This document shows positions 8,153 to 15,672 of a DNA stretch of 64,000 nt, piece after piece. Source of the stretch: CAYQQK01 sp964420065. GTDB lineage: Bacteria > Bacillota > Dethiobacteria > DTU022. The stretch is taken from assembly GCA_964420065.1 (NCBI GenBank), contig CAYQQK010000002.1:1-64000 (forward strand). Direction: 5' to 3'. Under the pieces are notes generated by a model that saw nothing but the letters and a program-made list of their open reading frames with translations, had not been told where the DNA came from and made no database searches. Position numbers and translations under genes: made by a program. The number at the start of each line of letters is the position of its first letter. The first letter of the stretch is position 1.

Positions 8153-10417
8153 TCAAAACAGGGTTAGTACGTCCGCGGATGTCTTGTCTTCACGAAGGGT
8201 AATTTTATCAAGGTCGTGAGTAAAGGTGGCGTTAATATAATCGGGGTACCTTACCGTAAGCCCGAGGAGAATTTGCTCCATTTCGTTACGATCGAAGCCG
8301 AAAATTTGCGTGGGGCTTATGCCGGCAGATTCCACTGTATGATCCAGCAAACGTGACAGTGTAAATTGGTAATAACCTTCACAGGCTTCCGCAAACTTGT
8401 ACAACGCGTAAAGAACAACACGGATATCTTTAAGTGTAGACTTGCCTCGGGTAAGGGTTTCAAGCTGTTTCCCCTTCAGGGTAACCATGCCGAAATTTAG
8501 CTTTGTACCTAACGGAAGTTCGCAAAAGCGCTTGAAAGCTAGAGTAACTATTTTACTTGTTATCTCGCTGTTACCTTCACGCATCAGCATACTGACAACC
8601 TCTTTGCGACCATAAACTCTGCCTATGCTCAATTTCTTCATGTACCAGTTTAATTGTGGATTATAGGCAAGATTAACAAGTAATAGTCCTAGTCCAATTT
8701 CACCATCCCAACCAACAGATAAAATTATTTTAGCAAACGGACTAAATTTATCATCTTCCAGCAAACAAGACGTTCTAAGAAATCTTTTGAATCTTACTTT
8801 TTGTTCGGGGCCAAGGGAATTCTCGTTTAAAAAATCATTTTTTCTGTCGAAAAAGTCTTGCACCCATTCGGTTTTCGGCGCGTGCGTGTTAAAACAGTCA
8901 ACACTTTTTTTCAATTGCCCTTCCCCCATTTTCGTTGGATATTTCAGTGTGTTATAGGCAATGCACCCACCGTCCAACTGATTACAATCTTGACAATGAA
9001 CGCAGTCCTTTATCCTTAAACCACCCCTAAAGGATATACAACCATTGCGACAATTAGCTTCACAAACACCGCAACCTATGCAATATGCAGATTTATGGAA
9101 TACTTTTTTGAACAACCCCATTAAGGTAGGCCGATCTTTTATAAATTTTGTGTTAAAGCGTACAATATAACCATCTTCAGTTTCATTGACGCTGTAATTG
9201 AATGGTAAATTACCAATCGTTATTAACCATTCTCGGTAGTTTGTATTTGGTTTTTTTATATTGATAATGTATTCATCATTTTCAATCCATTCCTGGCATT
9301 TTTCCTCGTTGGAATTTAATTGCATACCGTTCGTTCTCGCACACCAATAACCGTTTTTAATATTTTCAGTACTATAATGTTCTTTAACAATCGCTATATA
9401 TTTATTTATTGTTGATGCATAAGTTTTGTTTTTGAGATAGTCAGTCTTTGCGGACATGGGACAAAATACACATCCCACCCGTGAATTTCCTTTCTTATAT
9501 GCTTCATTGATTACCAACCCTTTAGCGTATATATATAGCCACACCTCTGCTGAAGTCCATTCTAGTATAGAATTATGTGAGTACTGGCCCCTCTGTTTTT
9601 CTCCATAATTTTCATAATCATAGTCCGCACGCGTTACGCTCTCGTGCGCCCGTGTACCAACAAAAGCCATCCCTTTATAATCGTTTTTACCCAATACCTC
9701 ACGTAGTTTCAAGGTCTGCGGTGCGGACTTGTGCACCGAGCAGCACCAACGGAGCACACGCGAGGGGGGGCCGAAAAGTCGCCAGCTTTCATCCGGCTTT
9801 AGATGTGACGCAGCGCGATAAAATTCAATCTTCTCGTCACGGCACTGTTCTTCTATCTTATCAACCACCTCATAAGTGTCGGGAAATTCCATGCCCGTGT
9901 CGCCAAACACTACTATAAAACTGCTCTTCGGCAACGCTTTTTTTACCAATTCAAGTAGTACAATACTGTCCTTTCCGCCCGAAAAGGCGACGTGGAAGCA
10001 ATCAAGTTTGTTTCGGTAACGCCTATATACATCAAATATCTTTTTAACTGTAACTTGCTCTATAACCTCAAGAAGCGCATGGTTTTTTTTAACCATAGCG
10101 CCAATATCAACCGGGATAAGCGTTTCACCGTCCGGTAAAACCCGCTCACCATTGGTGTCCAGCAGAAATTCCAGTTCCGGCGCGGTGTAAAGATTACCTC
10201 CCTTCGTTTTTGCTACCATACGTCCTTGGTACCAGTAGCGGTTTGCCTCCGCCCACATATAGGGTTTTTCGTTTTGCTTGGCGTAATTCCAGTGGCTACC
10301 GAATCCAAGAATATCGAGTTCTTGGTAATACACAGGTCGTGGCTCTTTTGAAAATTGAAGGGTGCTATCGTTGAGGAGTAAACCACCTGTTTGTTTATCG
10401 TGCGTGTATGCGTACAT
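8153..10417 (-). CDS. brxP: BREX type 4 PAPS-reductase-like protein BrxP
   Basis: A 754-residue PP-loop protein. SGGKDS (146-151) is the nucleotide-binding PP motif of the PAPS reductase/DndC family. RWCCSVHK (223-230) and GCVFCP (315-320) supply four cysteines placed like the iron-sulfur ligands of DndC-type sulfurtransferases. A second cysteine block (C446-C460 and C472-C485) looks like an inserted ferredoxin-like domain. About 260 further residues follow; they faintly recall the DUF4007 proteins that accompany PAPS-reductase genes, but I hold this loosely. In type 4 BREX this protein takes the place of the PglX methylase, so a sulfur-based DNA modification is a reasonable inference. The start ATG at 10417 has an AAAGGAAAG site. 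Confidence 0.85.
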   Translation of the reverse strand: MYAYTHDKQTGGLLLNDSTLQFSKEPRPVYYQELDILGFGSHWNYAKQNEKPYMWAEANRYWYQGRMVAKTKGGNLYTAPELEFLLDTNGERVLPDGETLIPVDIGAMVKKNHALLEVIEQVTVKKIFDVYRRYRNKLDCFHVAFSGGKDSIVLLELVKKALPKSSFIVVFGDTGMEFPDTYEVVDKIEEQCRDEKIEFYRAASHLKPDESWRLFGPPSRVLRWCCSVHKSAPQTLKLREVLGKNDYKGMAFVGTRAHESVTRADYDYENYGEKQRGQYSHNSILEWTSAEVWLYIYAKGLVINEAYKKGNSRVGCVFCPMSAKTDYLKNKTYASTINKYIAIVKEHYSTENIKNGYWCARTNGMQLNSNEEKCQEWIENDEYIINIKKPNTNYREWLITIGNLPFNYSVNETEDGYIVRFNTKFIKDRPTLMGLFKKVFHKSAYCIGCGVCEANCRNGCISFRGGLRIKDCVHCQDCNQLDGGCIAYNTLKYPTKMGEGQLKKSVDCFNTHAPKTEWVQDFFDRKNDFLNENSLGPEQKVRFKRFLRTSCLLEDDKFSPFAKIILSVGWDGEIGLGLLLVNLAYNPQLNWYMKKLSIGRVYGRKEVVSMLMREGNSEITSKIVTLAFKRFCELPLGTKLNFGMVTLKGKQLETLTRGKSTLKDIRVVLYALYKFAEACEGYYQFTLSRLLDHTVESAGISPTQIFGFDRNEMEQILLGLTVRYPDYINATFTHDLDKITLREDKTSADVLTLF

Positions 10418-10421
10418 TGCT

Positions 10422-12986
10422 TCAAACTTTCCTTTCCCTTAATATCTGTGCATTAGTGATAACCTTTATAATTGTATTTACTGTTCGAGCCGCGACATAG
10501 CCCTTTTCAAACAGATAGTTACCAACTGTTCTTTCACTTAACTCTATTTCAGAGGCAGCTACAGCGGTTGCAAGTACATCTAGATAGTTCGTGAAGGCTG
10601 CTGCTCTGCGGAAGATTGCTCCAACATTTTTGCTGTTCACCCACTGGCATTGGAACCTAAACTGCTTACTAAAACGTCTGCAATAACTCTCAAGTAGATA
10701 CAGGTTCCACAGGTAACCATCTACATAGGGAAACACAGTAAAACTCGACACAGCTCGGAGCGGAATCACATCAGCTTGGACAAACAAGGCAAGTGCATTA
10801 TCCGTGGCTTCTACTTCAAAATTGATTTCACTATCACCGACAAAGTTATTTTTATCCACACGAACCATGGTGTTGCAAGCAATCAACAATGCCCTGTTAC
10901 AAACACGACCACTAATCTCCTTTTCAAATTCTAGGAGTTCAGCCAGGGACAATCTATCATGGGCTAAACAGAAATTTTTAAGAATGGCGGTAGAATTTAA
11001 CGCTGCCCCTTTCCTAGCTACTATGTTTCCGCGTTTCTCATAACGATCGGAGAGACACATCTGAAACAGCCCATTTCTAATAGCAATTTCCGAAAGGTAA
11101 GGATTTAGTTCAACGCTTGCTGAAATATCAATCGACGGAAGAGAAGTATAACCGTGTTCAGCTATTCTTGCTTTAACTAAATCTTTTATGGAATCCCGGT
11201 CGTCCCCGTCAATATTAATCTTGCTTAAATGGGTGTATACCCCTGTGTTTACCCAAACAAACTCATTATTTTGAGCTAATACTTGCTTTATCTTCCCAAT
11301 CGGCACATATGGTAGTTTATTTTTTAGTTGTTTGTATGAGAAGCAAATATCCGATTCATAGCAACGCAACACCTCTGATTCCACAGTCTCCTTCCTCGTT
11401 AACCCAAAAAAATCTCTATAATAGTAAAGGGTTGGAAAGATGTCCGATATTAATGTTTTTAATAATTCCGTGGAGAATATATTCAACCCCATTAAAACGT
11501 CAACATAAGCATCGTAAAGCTCATTATAGAAAAATAAGCGACTACCTTCAGTAATGAGCCGATCAAGTAATTTTATAATGGTTTCCTTAGTACCTGACGA
11601 AACTACATATACCTTTTCACCATGGCGGATGCCGGTTGTATTCAGTAATAAGTGAACAGCAATATCTGCTGATATCTCTTCACCCGTTGTCTTACGATAG
11701 AATTTCCTCAATCTATTTGTATCGATCATTGAGTGAGGGCGGATGCCGTTTGGAAAATGTTCTTCAATTATCCCTGCAACAATAGCCTTACTTTTATTAC
11801 TTTTATCGCTTACTATCGATTTTGATTTTGTTAACGTTGGGGTACGGTTTTCTCCTTTTTCTCCCCAAAAACGCTCATCTACCGGTAAATATTTTATAAC
11901 TACATCGTCCAAAGGCACACCGCAATGGCGGCATAGGTTGGCAATAATTGTAACTATGGTCTGGGAACTGTGGTAGGTAGTTATCCATTTGCCATTAGAT
12001 AATAAAGAGGAAGAGTAAAACCTGGTTTTTTCGGACAAAAAGAAAACCTTGTTGCCGTAAATAGGCTCGTTTTCAAGAACCGCTAGGTTGGGGTTTTTCT
12101 CCGCAATAAAATGTTCTGTAATTGCAAGCAACAACCGTGACCAGTTCCATTTTTCCGGTATAATGGCCCGTCCGTTTATCGTACAAGCAACAGGACGCGT
12201 ATGTGAACATAACTCAGGATGGGAAAGGTCAACATATTGAAACGATACTTTAGGCGATGAGCCTCTTGACGTTACTGATTCAGTTGATTTATTTTGGGTA
12301 GCAGCAGCTTCTAGTTTATCGTGATTTAAACATGGAGCGGGGGAAAGCAAATAATATACCTTTTTACCTTCCTGGTTCCGATTATATTTGAAATGTGCTT
12401 CAGATATGCGAGTGGTAAAGTTGGAGTATTGACATGCTCGTTCGATTTCTACCTGAATTACGTTCTGGGGATTCTGTGCACCGAAGCAATACAGACCATC
12501 TGAAACTATTTTGTTATAGATTTGTCCCACCGTCATTCCTTTTTGTTCAGTTTTAAGTACATGAATTACGGCCTCTTTAATTGTAAGGGAAGAGCCCGAA
12601 TGACTGTCGGTTCTGGAAGGGCCTGGAACCGCCTCTTGTAAAACTTGTTTCTCTTGAAGATATTTTAGATATAAATGCCCGGCAACTATGAAAACTTTGT
12701 ATGTATTTCTGTTGATTATTCTAAACAGCTTATTACCCGCCATTTTGTCATATATTGATTTGAAGGTATTGTATTGCGCAATGTGCCATAAATCTTTGGA
12801 ACTAATGTTTTTCCGAAGTGCATACGCAGACATTTTGTCGAGGCATTTGACTAAAGTGGCGGAAACATACTTTTCTGCATTTCCTGCTAGTAACCATTCA
12901 AGGAAATAATCACGAAGTGAATCGGATAATGAGGAAGCATGAGGGGTACTTGTTTCCCCGTTATATGAAGTGTCCTGGACTGTCAT
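10422..12986 (-). CDS. HARE-HTH domain protein of the BREX operon
   Basis: An 854-residue protein I cannot name. Residues about 22-112 form a helical module ending in an FRIINRNTYK...HLYLKYLQE pattern, similar to N-terminal modules seen in restriction-type proteins. Residues 133-215 match the HARE-HTH pattern (TIKEAVIHVL, GMTVGQIYNKIVSDGLY, then FKYNR and VYYLL). HARE-HTH domains are proposed to contact modified DNA and occur in restriction endonucleases. Residues about 245-365 (HTRPVACTING, then WNWSRLL) resemble another module I associate with defence proteins. The last 450 residues look like helical or winged-helix repeats. No nuclease or ATPase motif is evident. It is the first large gene of the operon, ends 4 bp before brxP, and has GGGAG 9-10 nt before its ATG. 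Confidence 0.75.
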   Translation of the reverse strand: MTVQDTSYNGETSTPHASSLSDSLRDYFLEWLLAGNAEKYVSATLVKCLDKMSAYALRKNISSKDLWHIAQYNTFKSIYDKMAGNKLFRIINRNTYKVFIVAGHLYLKYLQEKQVLQEAVPGPSRTDSHSGSSLTIKEAVIHVLKTEQKGMTVGQIYNKIVSDGLYCFGAQNPQNVIQVEIERACQYSNFTTRISEAHFKYNRNQEGKKVYYLLSPAPCLNHDKLEAAATQNKSTESVTSRGSSPKVSFQYVDLSHPELCSHTRPVACTINGRAIIPEKWNWSRLLLAITEHFIAEKNPNLAVLENEPIYGNKVFFLSEKTRFYSSSLLSNGKWITTYHSSQTIVTIIANLCRHCGVPLDDVVIKYLPVDERFWGEKGENRTPTLTKSKSIVSDKSNKSKAIVAGIIEEHFPNGIRPHSMIDTNRLRKFYRKTTGEEISADIAVHLLLNTTGIRHGEKVYVVSSGTKETIIKLLDRLITEGSRLFFYNELYDAYVDVLMGLNIFSTELLKTLISDIFPTLYYYRDFFGLTRKETVESEVLRCYESDICFSYKQLKNKLPYVPIGKIKQVLAQNNEFVWVNTGVYTHLSKINIDGDDRDSIKDLVKARIAEHGYTSLPSIDISASVELNPYLSEIAIRNGLFQMCLSDRYEKRGNIVARKGAALNSTAILKNFCLAHDRLSLAELLEFEKEISGRVCNRALLIACNTMVRVDKNNFVGDSEINFEVEATDNALALFVQADVIPLRAVSSFTVFPYVDGYLWNLYLLESYCRRFSKQFRFQCQWVNSKNVGAIFRRAAAFTNYLDVLATAVAASEIELSERTVGNYLFEKGYVAARTVNTIIKVITNAQILRERKV

Positions 12987-12990
12987 CCAT

Positions 12991-13218
12991 TTACTCCCTC
13001 TTGTTAACAGATACTAAAAACCAGTATCGTCGGTCGATACTTGGTCTATGCCACCAGTACAATTGATATGCTTCATAAAGGCAACCGCAACTCCAACTTC
13101 GGGGGGCTTTTTTCAGATAGTAACCATGGGGGAAAGAACCATAGTCATTCAATTTTAACTCCAGCCGGTACATGAACCCCACGACGTATTTATCTGCAAA
13201 GCAAAGGCCCCTATTCAT
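12991..13218 (-). CDS. Possible small protein before the BREX genes
   Basis: An open frame of 75 codons (ATG at 13218), or 60 from an inner ATG (MYRLELKLNDYG). It ends 4 bp before the HARE-HTH gene, and its last codons and stop (AAGAGGGAGTAA) form that gene's ribosome site. This layout fits translational coupling. The product is rich in aromatic residues and Cys, Trp and Arg (SWSCGCLYEAYQLYWWHR, then IDRRYW), and is not an obvious shadow of another gene. I recognise no family. It may be a leader or regulatory peptide, or a remnant. Confidence 0.4.
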   Translation of the reverse strand: MNRGLCFADKYVVGFMYRLELKLNDYGSFPHGYYLKKAPRSWSCGCLYEAYQLYWWHRPSIDRRYWFLVSVNKRE

Positions 13219-13468
13219 GCAACTTCACCACTGATCAATTTTTTGGTGAATCCATATTCCTGCGACCTATTAGCGCAAATTTTTCGGACGGCATCACCAA
13301 AAATTTCACGATACTATCTCTTTTTCCAGTACAGTCATTGTTTTCCTCCCCTGTGTACAGGAGTAACCTCAGTCTTGAAATCATCGAAGGGTAACAATAA
13401 AAGCCGTTACCATCCAATACAAATGAAATGGCTGGCGGAAATCTTGGACTTATGTGTCGATTGACTCT

Positions 13469-13497
13469 ATTTTAACTGTAAATTCAAAGTTGGGCAA
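13469..13497 (-). promoter_or_regulatory. Candidate BREX operon promoter
   Basis: Read on the minus strand: a -35 TTGCCC (13497-13492), a 17-bp spacer and a -10 TAAAAT (13474-13469). The -10 matches consensus at five of six positions, the -35 at four. It points toward the small ORF and the BREX genes and would give a leader of about 245 nt to the small ORF. No start site data exist, so this is a pattern match only. Confidence 0.45.
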
Positions 13498-13513
13498 CCC
13501 TAAGGGTTAGCCC
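13492..13513. repeat. Inverted repeat over the -35 box
   Basis: GGGCAACCCT is followed directly by AGGGTT-A-GCCC: about 10 bp of pairing with one bulged base. It contains the whole candidate -35 hexamer. Neither strand carries a T run after it, so it is more likely an operator than a terminator. Confidence 0.45.
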
Positions 13514-13535
13514 CCAAGCCAAACTCCTTTCTATA

Positions 13536-13555
13536 TTGTAGCAAACCTACTACAA
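13536..13555. repeat. Inverted repeat TTGTAG-N8-CTACAA
   Basis: Perfect 6-bp arms (13536-13541 and 13550-13555) around 8 bp, just upstream of the candidate BREX promoter. The form suits a dimeric regulator site. No other function is suggested by the sequence. Confidence 0.35.
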
Positions 13556-13675
13556 ACGGCTAAGCAATGTCCTCTCCTCTTGCTCCCATGAAAACAGGTG
13601 TTGTAATAAGATTCTACATCGCCTTTAGAAAAATTGCCGCATCACTTCCGGTTATTTTACCGGCGGTCTGGTACT

Positions 13676-14662
13676 CTAGCCCAGGTTGCGCCGGCGGGCC
13701 GACGGACGATTCATTTTACCCTGCGGCGTGCGATCCACCTCATCGGCAAATACACTAAAATGTAGCAGGGCTTGACCTAAAGCAAGCCCCGCTCCGACTA
13801 TCCCTGATCCTGCCAAACGCAGATCGCTGCCTAGCCCGACCGAGGAGTAAGTGTTGCACTTACTGCCGGCAATGGCATCCAGCACCGCCTGCGGATCCGG
13901 GTCCCCGGCCGTCGCTTTTTCTTCTCTGGCCTCCAGGGCATCCATGGCATAACTCCTAAGCAGTTTTTCCCAAAGCCGGGAGAGAGTTTCGGGACGGTCA
14001 AACAGATCCAGGCAGACAAAGCGGTTGTTGATAAATACGGCTACACCGTTCTGACCGTTCTGGATTTTGAAACCGCTGATCAGGCTTTGCAGCTCCTCCG
14101 TATAATCCCGGTAGATCTGGTGCAAAGCGTCGGTTTTTGATCGTGACTTCATCCGCTCCTGTTTACGGTCGATCTCAGCCCAGATCGCGCCCTGGTCAGT
14201 AATAAATTCCTGTGATTGTTCAAGGTTGAATGCAACCTGCCGGGCTTTTTCCTTGCGCAAAACGCTGTACCCGAATTCGCCCGACCGCTCGAACAGCGGT
14301 GACCGACAGCTCCACCGGCCGCGTTCGACACAGCTGACCGGCACCTTGACCTTGGTATTGGCCGCGATCAAGATCGTGGCATTGACCATGCGGTTTTGCT
14401 TTGCACCGAGAATCTCTTCTCCGTCAAGGATGAGAACGGGCTGTTCGGCCCGGTTAAAAACCAGCACCCTGTCCACACTTCCGGTCTCGCTGACCTCGCT
14501 TACCTCCAAACACTCCGCTCTAAAAGCCTCGTCGAGAAGCAGGTATGGAGTGGCGCCATCCATCCCGGGTTCGACAAAGAGCGGGAACAGGATTAGATTG
14601 GCCCCACTCTGTGGTTCGCCGAACTTGGTTCGCTCCAGTAGATTTTGTAGCAATAATGACAT
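13676..14662 (-). CDS. ARPP-1 family protein
   Basis: A 328-residue protein of the ARPP-1 family, a domain of unknown function found near ADP-ribosyl-related and rhodanese/phosphatase-type genes. The family's conserved core is plain: YLLLDEA, LILDGEEILGAKQNR and VPVSCVERGRWSCRS. I place the start at the ATG at 14662, giving MSLLLQNLL. A G-rich site (GGGGGGG) precedes it and the conserved core begins soon after. The longer frame upstream would cover the extended -10 promoter. It is a single gene, divergent from the SdpI-like gene. No catalytic function can be assigned. Confidence 0.75.
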   Translation of the reverse strand: MSLLLQNLLERTKFGEPQSGANLILFPLFVEPGMDGATPYLLLDEAFRAECLEVSEVSETGSVDRVLVFNRAEQPVLILDGEEILGAKQNRMVNATILIAANTKVKVPVSCVERGRWSCRSPLFERSGEFGYSVLRKEKARQVAFNLEQSQEFITDQGAIWAEIDRKQERMKSRSKTDALHQIYRDYTEELQSLISGFKIQNGQNGVAVFINNRFVCLDLFDRPETLSRLWEKLLRSYAMDALEAREEKATAGDPDPQAVLDAIAGSKCNTYSSVGLGSDLRLAGSGIVGAGLALGQALLHFSVFADEVDRTPQGKMNRPSARRRNLG

Positions 14663-14690
14663 AAAAGCCCCCCCTTTCTTTATACTTTTA

Positions 14691-14699
14691 ATTATAGCA
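14691..14699 (-). promoter_or_regulatory. Extended -10 promoter for the ARPP-1 gene
   Basis: Minus strand TGCTATAAT, a perfect extended -10 element (TGn followed by TATAAT), lies about 30 bp before the chosen ATG at 14662. No good -35 is present, as is common for extended -10 promoters. The perfect inverted repeat at 14708-14724 sits just upstream, in the -35 region. Confidence 0.5.
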
Positions 14700-14707
14700 A
14701 AGATGTT

Positions 14708-14724
14708 ATGACAAATACTGTCAT
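14708..14724. repeat. Perfect inverted repeat ATGACA-N5-TGTCAT
   Basis: The two 6-bp arms are perfectly complementary around AATAC. The site lies between the divergent ARPP-1 and SdpI-like genes and overlaps the -35 region of the former. This is the usual position for an operator bound by a dimeric repressor or activator. Confidence 0.5.
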
Positions 14725-14820
14725 GGTAGACCCGCCGGTGATAAAATAAAAAGGGGAATGCCACGGGGTAGTGTAATCTAAGCCAAGGGTTATTTAAATT
14801 TTGTGTCCGGGAGGTCTGGA

Positions 14821-15672
14821 ATGCACTCACTAATTGCCTTGATCATTGGCTTAACATTTCTTGGTTGCGGGTTTCTGCTGAAGAAGATCGGGGCCGGCGG
14901 ATCACGCAACCCGGTCATGGGTTACCGGACCCCCCGGTCGATGAAAAGCCCGAAAACCTGGACTGCAGCCAACCTTTATGCAGCGAAAGCTTTGCATATA
15001 GCCGGGGCGGTGATTCTTTTTTGTGGAGCCCTGCTCTGGTGGAAACCGCTGCCGCAATACAACGAGCTGGTTATCCTCGGTCTGGTGTTCGCAGCTCTTG
15101 CGGTGATCATCGGAGCAACCGAAACCTATCTGAAACGCCATTTTAATACCGGCGCCGCCCCAAAAATAGCGCCCTCCAGGGAGTCGCTCAAAACCCGGCC
15201 TAAACTACCGTATACCCGGCTTGAATGGTTTTTGGAGCTAGTCTCTCTGACGGGAGTCCTCCTGAGTGCAGCTCTGCTATTTTATCACTGGCCGCGGTTG
15301 CCCGACCTGGTGCCCCGGCACTACAATTTTCGAGGCGTGGTGGATGGCTGGGGCGGGAAAGGAACTTTGCTTGCCCTACCGGTCATTACTTTTGTGTTCT
15401 ATTTTTTTCTGACCCTGCTCCGGCTTTTGGCCCCATTGTCTTCCAGGGAGAAGACCGCACCCCGCTCGTTGCGCCTCGGGATGGATCTACTCGCCTGGAT
15501 AAAAATTTTAACGATCTGGATCTTTACCTATCTCACCTGTGGCACGGTCATGATTGCCCTGGGCCGAGCGACCGCCCTTGCACCGTTGATCCTGCCGCTG
15601 CTGCTCGTTTTCACCCTGACGCTCATTGCCGTCTATTGTGTTTTGATCCTCCGCGCCCAGGAAAACATTTAA
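14821..15672 (+). CDS. SdpI-like DUF1648 membrane protein
   Basis: A 283-residue integral membrane protein. The first 35 residues and the following segments match the SdpI/YhfL family: short TM helices with NPVMGYRTPRSMKSP between them, then TM helices around AGAVILFCGALLWW and LVFAALAVIIGA. The second half carries a DUF1648-type segment (LPDLVPRHYNFRGVVDGWG) followed by two long hydrophobic helices. SdpI gives immunity to the SdpC toxin in Bacillus; a similar immunity or envelope role here is only an inference. ATG at 14821 has GGGAGG at 14809-14814. Its end overlaps the convergent mscS gene by 4 bp. Confidence 0.75.
   Translation: MHSLIALIIGLTFLGCGFLLKKIGAGGSRNPVMGYRTPRSMKSPKTWTAANLYAAKALHIAGAVILFCGALLWWKPLPQYNELVILGLVFAALAVIIGATETYLKRHFNTGAAPKIAPSRESLKTRPKLPYTRLEWFLELVSLTGVLLSAALLFYHWPRLPDLVPRHYNFRGVVDGWGGKGTLLALPVITFVFYFFLTLLRLLAPLSSREKTAPRSLRLGMDLLAWIKILTIWIFTYLTCGTVMIALGRATALAPLILPLLLVFTLTLIAVYCVLILRAQENI

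Larger units (their letters stand above)
13219..13675. other. Regulatory gap before the BREX operon
   Basis: No convincing gene. The stretch contains a minus-strand promoter candidate (13469-13497), an inverted repeat overlapping its -35 box (13492-13513) and a second inverted repeat (13536-13555). It marks the change from the AT-rich BREX island to the GC-richer chromosome that begins with the ARPP-1 family gene. A CCGGT...ACCGG stem near 13647-13662 lies downstream of that gene, but has no adjoining T run on either strand. Confidence 0.5.

Noticed and set aside
8153..10417. Call the locus a Dnd phosphorothioation system
   Set aside because: The PP-loop protein is DndC-like, but dndA, dndB, dndD and dndE are absent, while pglZ, a BrxC-like ATPase and brxL are present, which is the type 4 BREX set.
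10213..10425. 70-aa minus-strand frame at the start of brxP
   Set aside because: It lies in another frame over the brxP start and adds nothing to the tight spacing with the HARE-HTH gene.
13243..13464. Short frames on both strands upstream of the BREX genes
   Set aside because: No ribosome sites, and they run through the region just downstream of the predicted promoter.
13536..13555. Start of a CRISPR array or attachment site
   Set aside because: The dyad is not repeated at regular spacing, and no integrase or cas gene is present in the window.
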